Below are positions 62,203 to 64,000 of a stretch of 64,000 nucleotides of DNA, piece after piece. The position numbers and the translations under genes are program-made. The number at the start of each line of letters is the position of its first letter. Position 1 is the first letter of the stretch. The stretch is from NCBI GenBank assembly GCA_900323505.1, contig OOIN01000003.1:558001-622000 (forward strand). The letters are read 5' to 3'. Source of the stretch: Ustilago trichophora (lineage: Eukaryota > Basidiomycota > Ustilaginomycetes > Ustilaginales > Ustilaginaceae). The notes beneath the pieces are model-generated. The model had not been told where the DNA came from, made no database searches, and was given only the letters and a program-made list of their open reading frames with translations.

Positions 62203-63234
62203 ATGAAGACTTCGCAGATCGTTCTCACTTCGCTCTCCGTGCTCGGAGTGGCAGGTGTTGGTTACGCCCTCTACTTTGACCACCGTCGTCGCACCGACCC
62301 TGCCTTCCGCAAGAGCCTGCGCAAGGAAAGCAAAAAGTCGTCCAAGGCCGACAAGAAGGCTGCCGCACAGCGAGCCCAGCAGGAGGATGGCTTCATTCAG
62401 GAGCTTTTGGCAGAGGTTCGTGCACCTGGCACTTTCCCTGCCGGTGTCGAGGAGCGCGAGCAGTACTTCCTCAAGTACGTCTCGGCTGGTGAGCAGCTGT
62501 TTGCCATGGGCCCCGAAAAATACCTCGAGGCGGCGGCCGCCTTCTTCAAGGCGTTGAAGGTGTACCCTCAGCCTGTGGAGCTCATCATGATCTACCAGAA
62601 GGCCGTTCCCAAGGAGGTGTTTGACACAATCATGCGCATCGTTAGCAAGGATATCGCGACCGGTGGTGGTGAGGGTGCAGAGGGCATGTCGGCTGCTAGC
62701 CTGGATGAGGTGGATGACGATGGCCCGTCGCCCTTCTCTGCCGCTCAGGCTGAGGACGAGAACGAGGAAGACGACGAAGAGAAGAAGGACGAGACTGCCA
62801 CTAGCAAGGACAAGGAGGCCTCTACATCCGCATCCGCCAACACATCTTCCGCTGCTGCTTCAGCACCTCAGGGCACCGACAGCGGTACTACCTCGAGCCA
62901 AGAATGGGACACTCTCTCCGCCACCAGCCTCAACGAGACCGGTGTCATGGTCACCCCCAATGCTCCCGCCTCCACCTCGTCCCAGAGCCCCGAGTCATCC
63001 GCCACCCCCTCTGCCACCGAAGAGGCCTCCGCTGCCCCCGCCTCGGCAGAAGAGCCAAAGCTGACAGCCATCGACACCTCGGCCGCCGTCACTGCCGAGA
63101 CCGTCTCGACGCCATCCAAGCAAAACTTCACCTCGGGCTGGAGCCCCGCCCCCGTCTTTGGCGCCTCGAGCCCACGTGCCGAGAAGAAGGCCTCGGTGGA
63201 GGCCGAGTCTGAGTCTGAGGACAAGTCCGAGTAA
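62203..63234 (+). CDS. TOM20: Mitochondrial import receptor Tom20 with an acidic C-terminal extension
   Basis: The ATG at 62203 (MKTSQIVLTSLSVLGVAG) gives 343 residues and places the single N-terminal membrane anchor at about residues 5-22, as in Tom20; the positively charged RRR just after it is typical. The cytosolic receptor domain follows, with QQEDGFIQELLAEVRAPGTF, YVSAGEQLFAMGPEKY and AAAFFKALKVYPQPVELIMI (TPR-like, about 85-145). Tom20 recognises presequences of proteins entering mitochondria through the TOM complex. Yeast and animal Tom20 are about 145-185 residues; here some 170 additional residues form a Ser/Thr/Ala/Glu-rich, strongly acidic tail (for example NEEDDEEKKDETATS) ending SESEDKSE. 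The role of this tail is unknown. Confidence 0.92.
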   Translation: MKTSQIVLTSLSVLGVAGVGYALYFDHRRRTDPAFRKSLRKESKKSSKADKKAAAQRAQQEDGFIQELLAEVRAPGTFPAGVEEREQYFLKYVSAGEQLFAMGPEKYLEAAAAFFKALKVYPQPVELIMIYQKAVPKEVFDTIMRIVSKDIATGGGEGAEGMSAASLDEVDDDGPSPFSAAQAEDENEEDDEEKKDETATSKDKEASTSASANTSSAAASAPQGTDSGTTSSQEWDTLSATSLNETGVMVTPNAPASTSSQSPESSATPSATEEASAAPASAEEPKLTAIDTSAAVTAETVSTPSKQNFTSGWSPAPVFGASSPRAEKKASVEAESESEDKSE

Positions 63235-63711
63235 TCGCCATATCCACTTTGCCAGCTCGGATCCGTTCCATGACTCTCACTAAAAGCGGTCGCTCATCAT
63301 CTCTTCCATCCACAGCCACTACTAGCGACCATCTTTGTAAACGTCGCTATTGCTGATTCTCGATGGTTTTGCATCAGCACCGACCTGTAGCAGCCAACCT
63401 GTAGCACATACACTTGTCCACACCTTATTTGCAACCTACGCCCCACTCATGTCTTTGTGTATTTGTTCTTCTTCTTGTATCTGTTTTGCTTCGAATGTGC
63501 GATACTTTTGACTGTCACTATCGCAAGACCACCGCGGATCGACCTCGGTGTCTCCTCCTGAGACCTTTCGTCGAGTTGGCCAATGGACAGCACGCTTGAC
63601 ATGACCAAATTGGAGCAACGGTCCGCTCTGGGAGTTTTTACGATGAAAAAAGTAGCCGTTTGCCTGCAACGGTATATATGTACAATACCACTTTCTCGCC
63701 CGAAAACGTTC
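63235..63711. other. Tom20 3' flank up to the tRNA gene
   Basis: No gene seen. The Tom20 3' UTR should end here. A TATATAT at 63673-63679 lies 33-39 nt before the tRNA and may help position RNA polymerase III. Confidence 0.5.
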
Positions 63712-63855
63712 GCTCCGGTGGCCAAGTTGGATTAAGGCATGTGGCTTATGTTTCTCAGGCGACCGTGCAGTTGCTCTCAGAGATCATTGGGTTTTATCGC
63801 AGAAAGCAATTTCTACTAAACCGCGAGATCGTGGGTTCGAGTCCCACCCGGAGCA
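63712..63855 (+). tRNA. tRNA-Ile (anticodon TAT) with a 69-nt intron
   Basis: Acceptor strands GCTCCGG (63712-63718) and CCGGAGC (63848-63854) pair completely, with discriminator A at 63855. A-box TGGCCAAGTTGG is at 63719-63730. The anticodon stem is TGTGG (63740-63744) with CCGCG (63821-63825), allowing two G-T pairs; the loop reads CT-TAT-G before an intron at 63751-63819 inserted one base after the anticodon, the canonical position. Variable region AGATC, T arm GTGGG-TTCGAGT-CCCAC, and a perfect B box GGTTCGAGTCC (63834-63844). A T5 terminator lies at 63860-63864. Yeast tRNA-Ile(UAU) likewise has a long intron. The anticodon depends on the intron boundaries, which are well constrained by the stem. 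Confidence 0.85.
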
Positions 63856-64000
63856 TTTATTTTTCGATGCGATCAGGCACCGATCGGGAGGCGATCCGTC
63901 CTCATCGGTGGAGCGATGACTGTCTATTCGACGGTGAGATGAGGAGGTCGCGTGTTGGGATCACATCGGGTCGGCGCGGATGAATCGACACGAAATTGAC

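Overview
The window is nuclear DNA from a basidiomycete fungus, most likely a smut (Ustilago/Sporisorium group). The evidence is compact, mostly intron-less genes with C-rich third positions, pyrimidine-rich 5' leaders, rare short introns with GTAAGT/GTGACT donors, a MADS-box gene matching the smut regulator umc1, and a dispersed 5S rRNA gene. It is ordinary chromosomal sequence, not a plasmid, phage or island. The species call is inference; the gene families are read directly from the translations.

Layout: 1-1809 (-) is eIF3 subunit L, cut by the left edge. 2601-5117 (-) is a Q/H-rich protein of unknown function. 7432-9552 (+) is an ABC1/ADCK mitochondrial kinase-like protein. 9913-11319 (-) is the MADS-box factor Umc1. 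13897-16920 (+) is a divergent kinase with HGD and DYE motifs. 17401-20277 (-) is an EF-hand mitochondrial carrier. 21907-23253 (+) is alpha-tubulin. 25001-26980 (+, four exons) is a PARP-type zinc finger protein with eleven AT-hooks. 30072-34286 (+) is Ssd1/Dis3L2. 35140-38676 (-) is the RNA cytidine acetyltransferase Kre33/NAT10. 42985-45597 (+) is a SABATH-like methyltransferase. 45977-46095 (-) is 5S rRNA. 46728-49283 (+) is a FYVE Pep7/rabenosyn-like protein. A gene-poor stretch of about 6.9 kb follows. 56201-57201 (+, two exons) is a secreted double-psi beta-barrel protein. 58356-60311 (+) is ETF-ubiquinone oxidoreductase. 60499-61656 (-) is Bmt2. 62203-63234 (+) is Tom20. 63712-63855 (+) is an intron-containing tRNA-Ile(UAU).

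The genes do not form a pathway cluster. Shared themes are translation and ribosome biogenesis (eIF3l, Kre33, Bmt2, 5S, tRNA), mitochondria (ABC1 kinase, carrier, ETF-QO, Tom20) and gene regulation or RNA control (Umc1, AT-hook protein, Ssd1).

The most interesting points are: a strong intergenic excess of the palindrome-forming heptamer TACTGTA/TACAGTA; an Ssd1 that keeps all four RNase II aspartates together with six Cbk1-type HxRxxS sites; a secreted protein with two beta-barrel domains, the second of which has lost its conserved residues; an eleven-AT-hook PARP-finger protein; and a gene-poor segment carrying an 18-bp direct repeat and a 40-nt A tract. Several long open frames begin with TTG rather than ATG, so I moved the starts of umc1, the SABATH-like gene and ETF-QO to internal ATGs.
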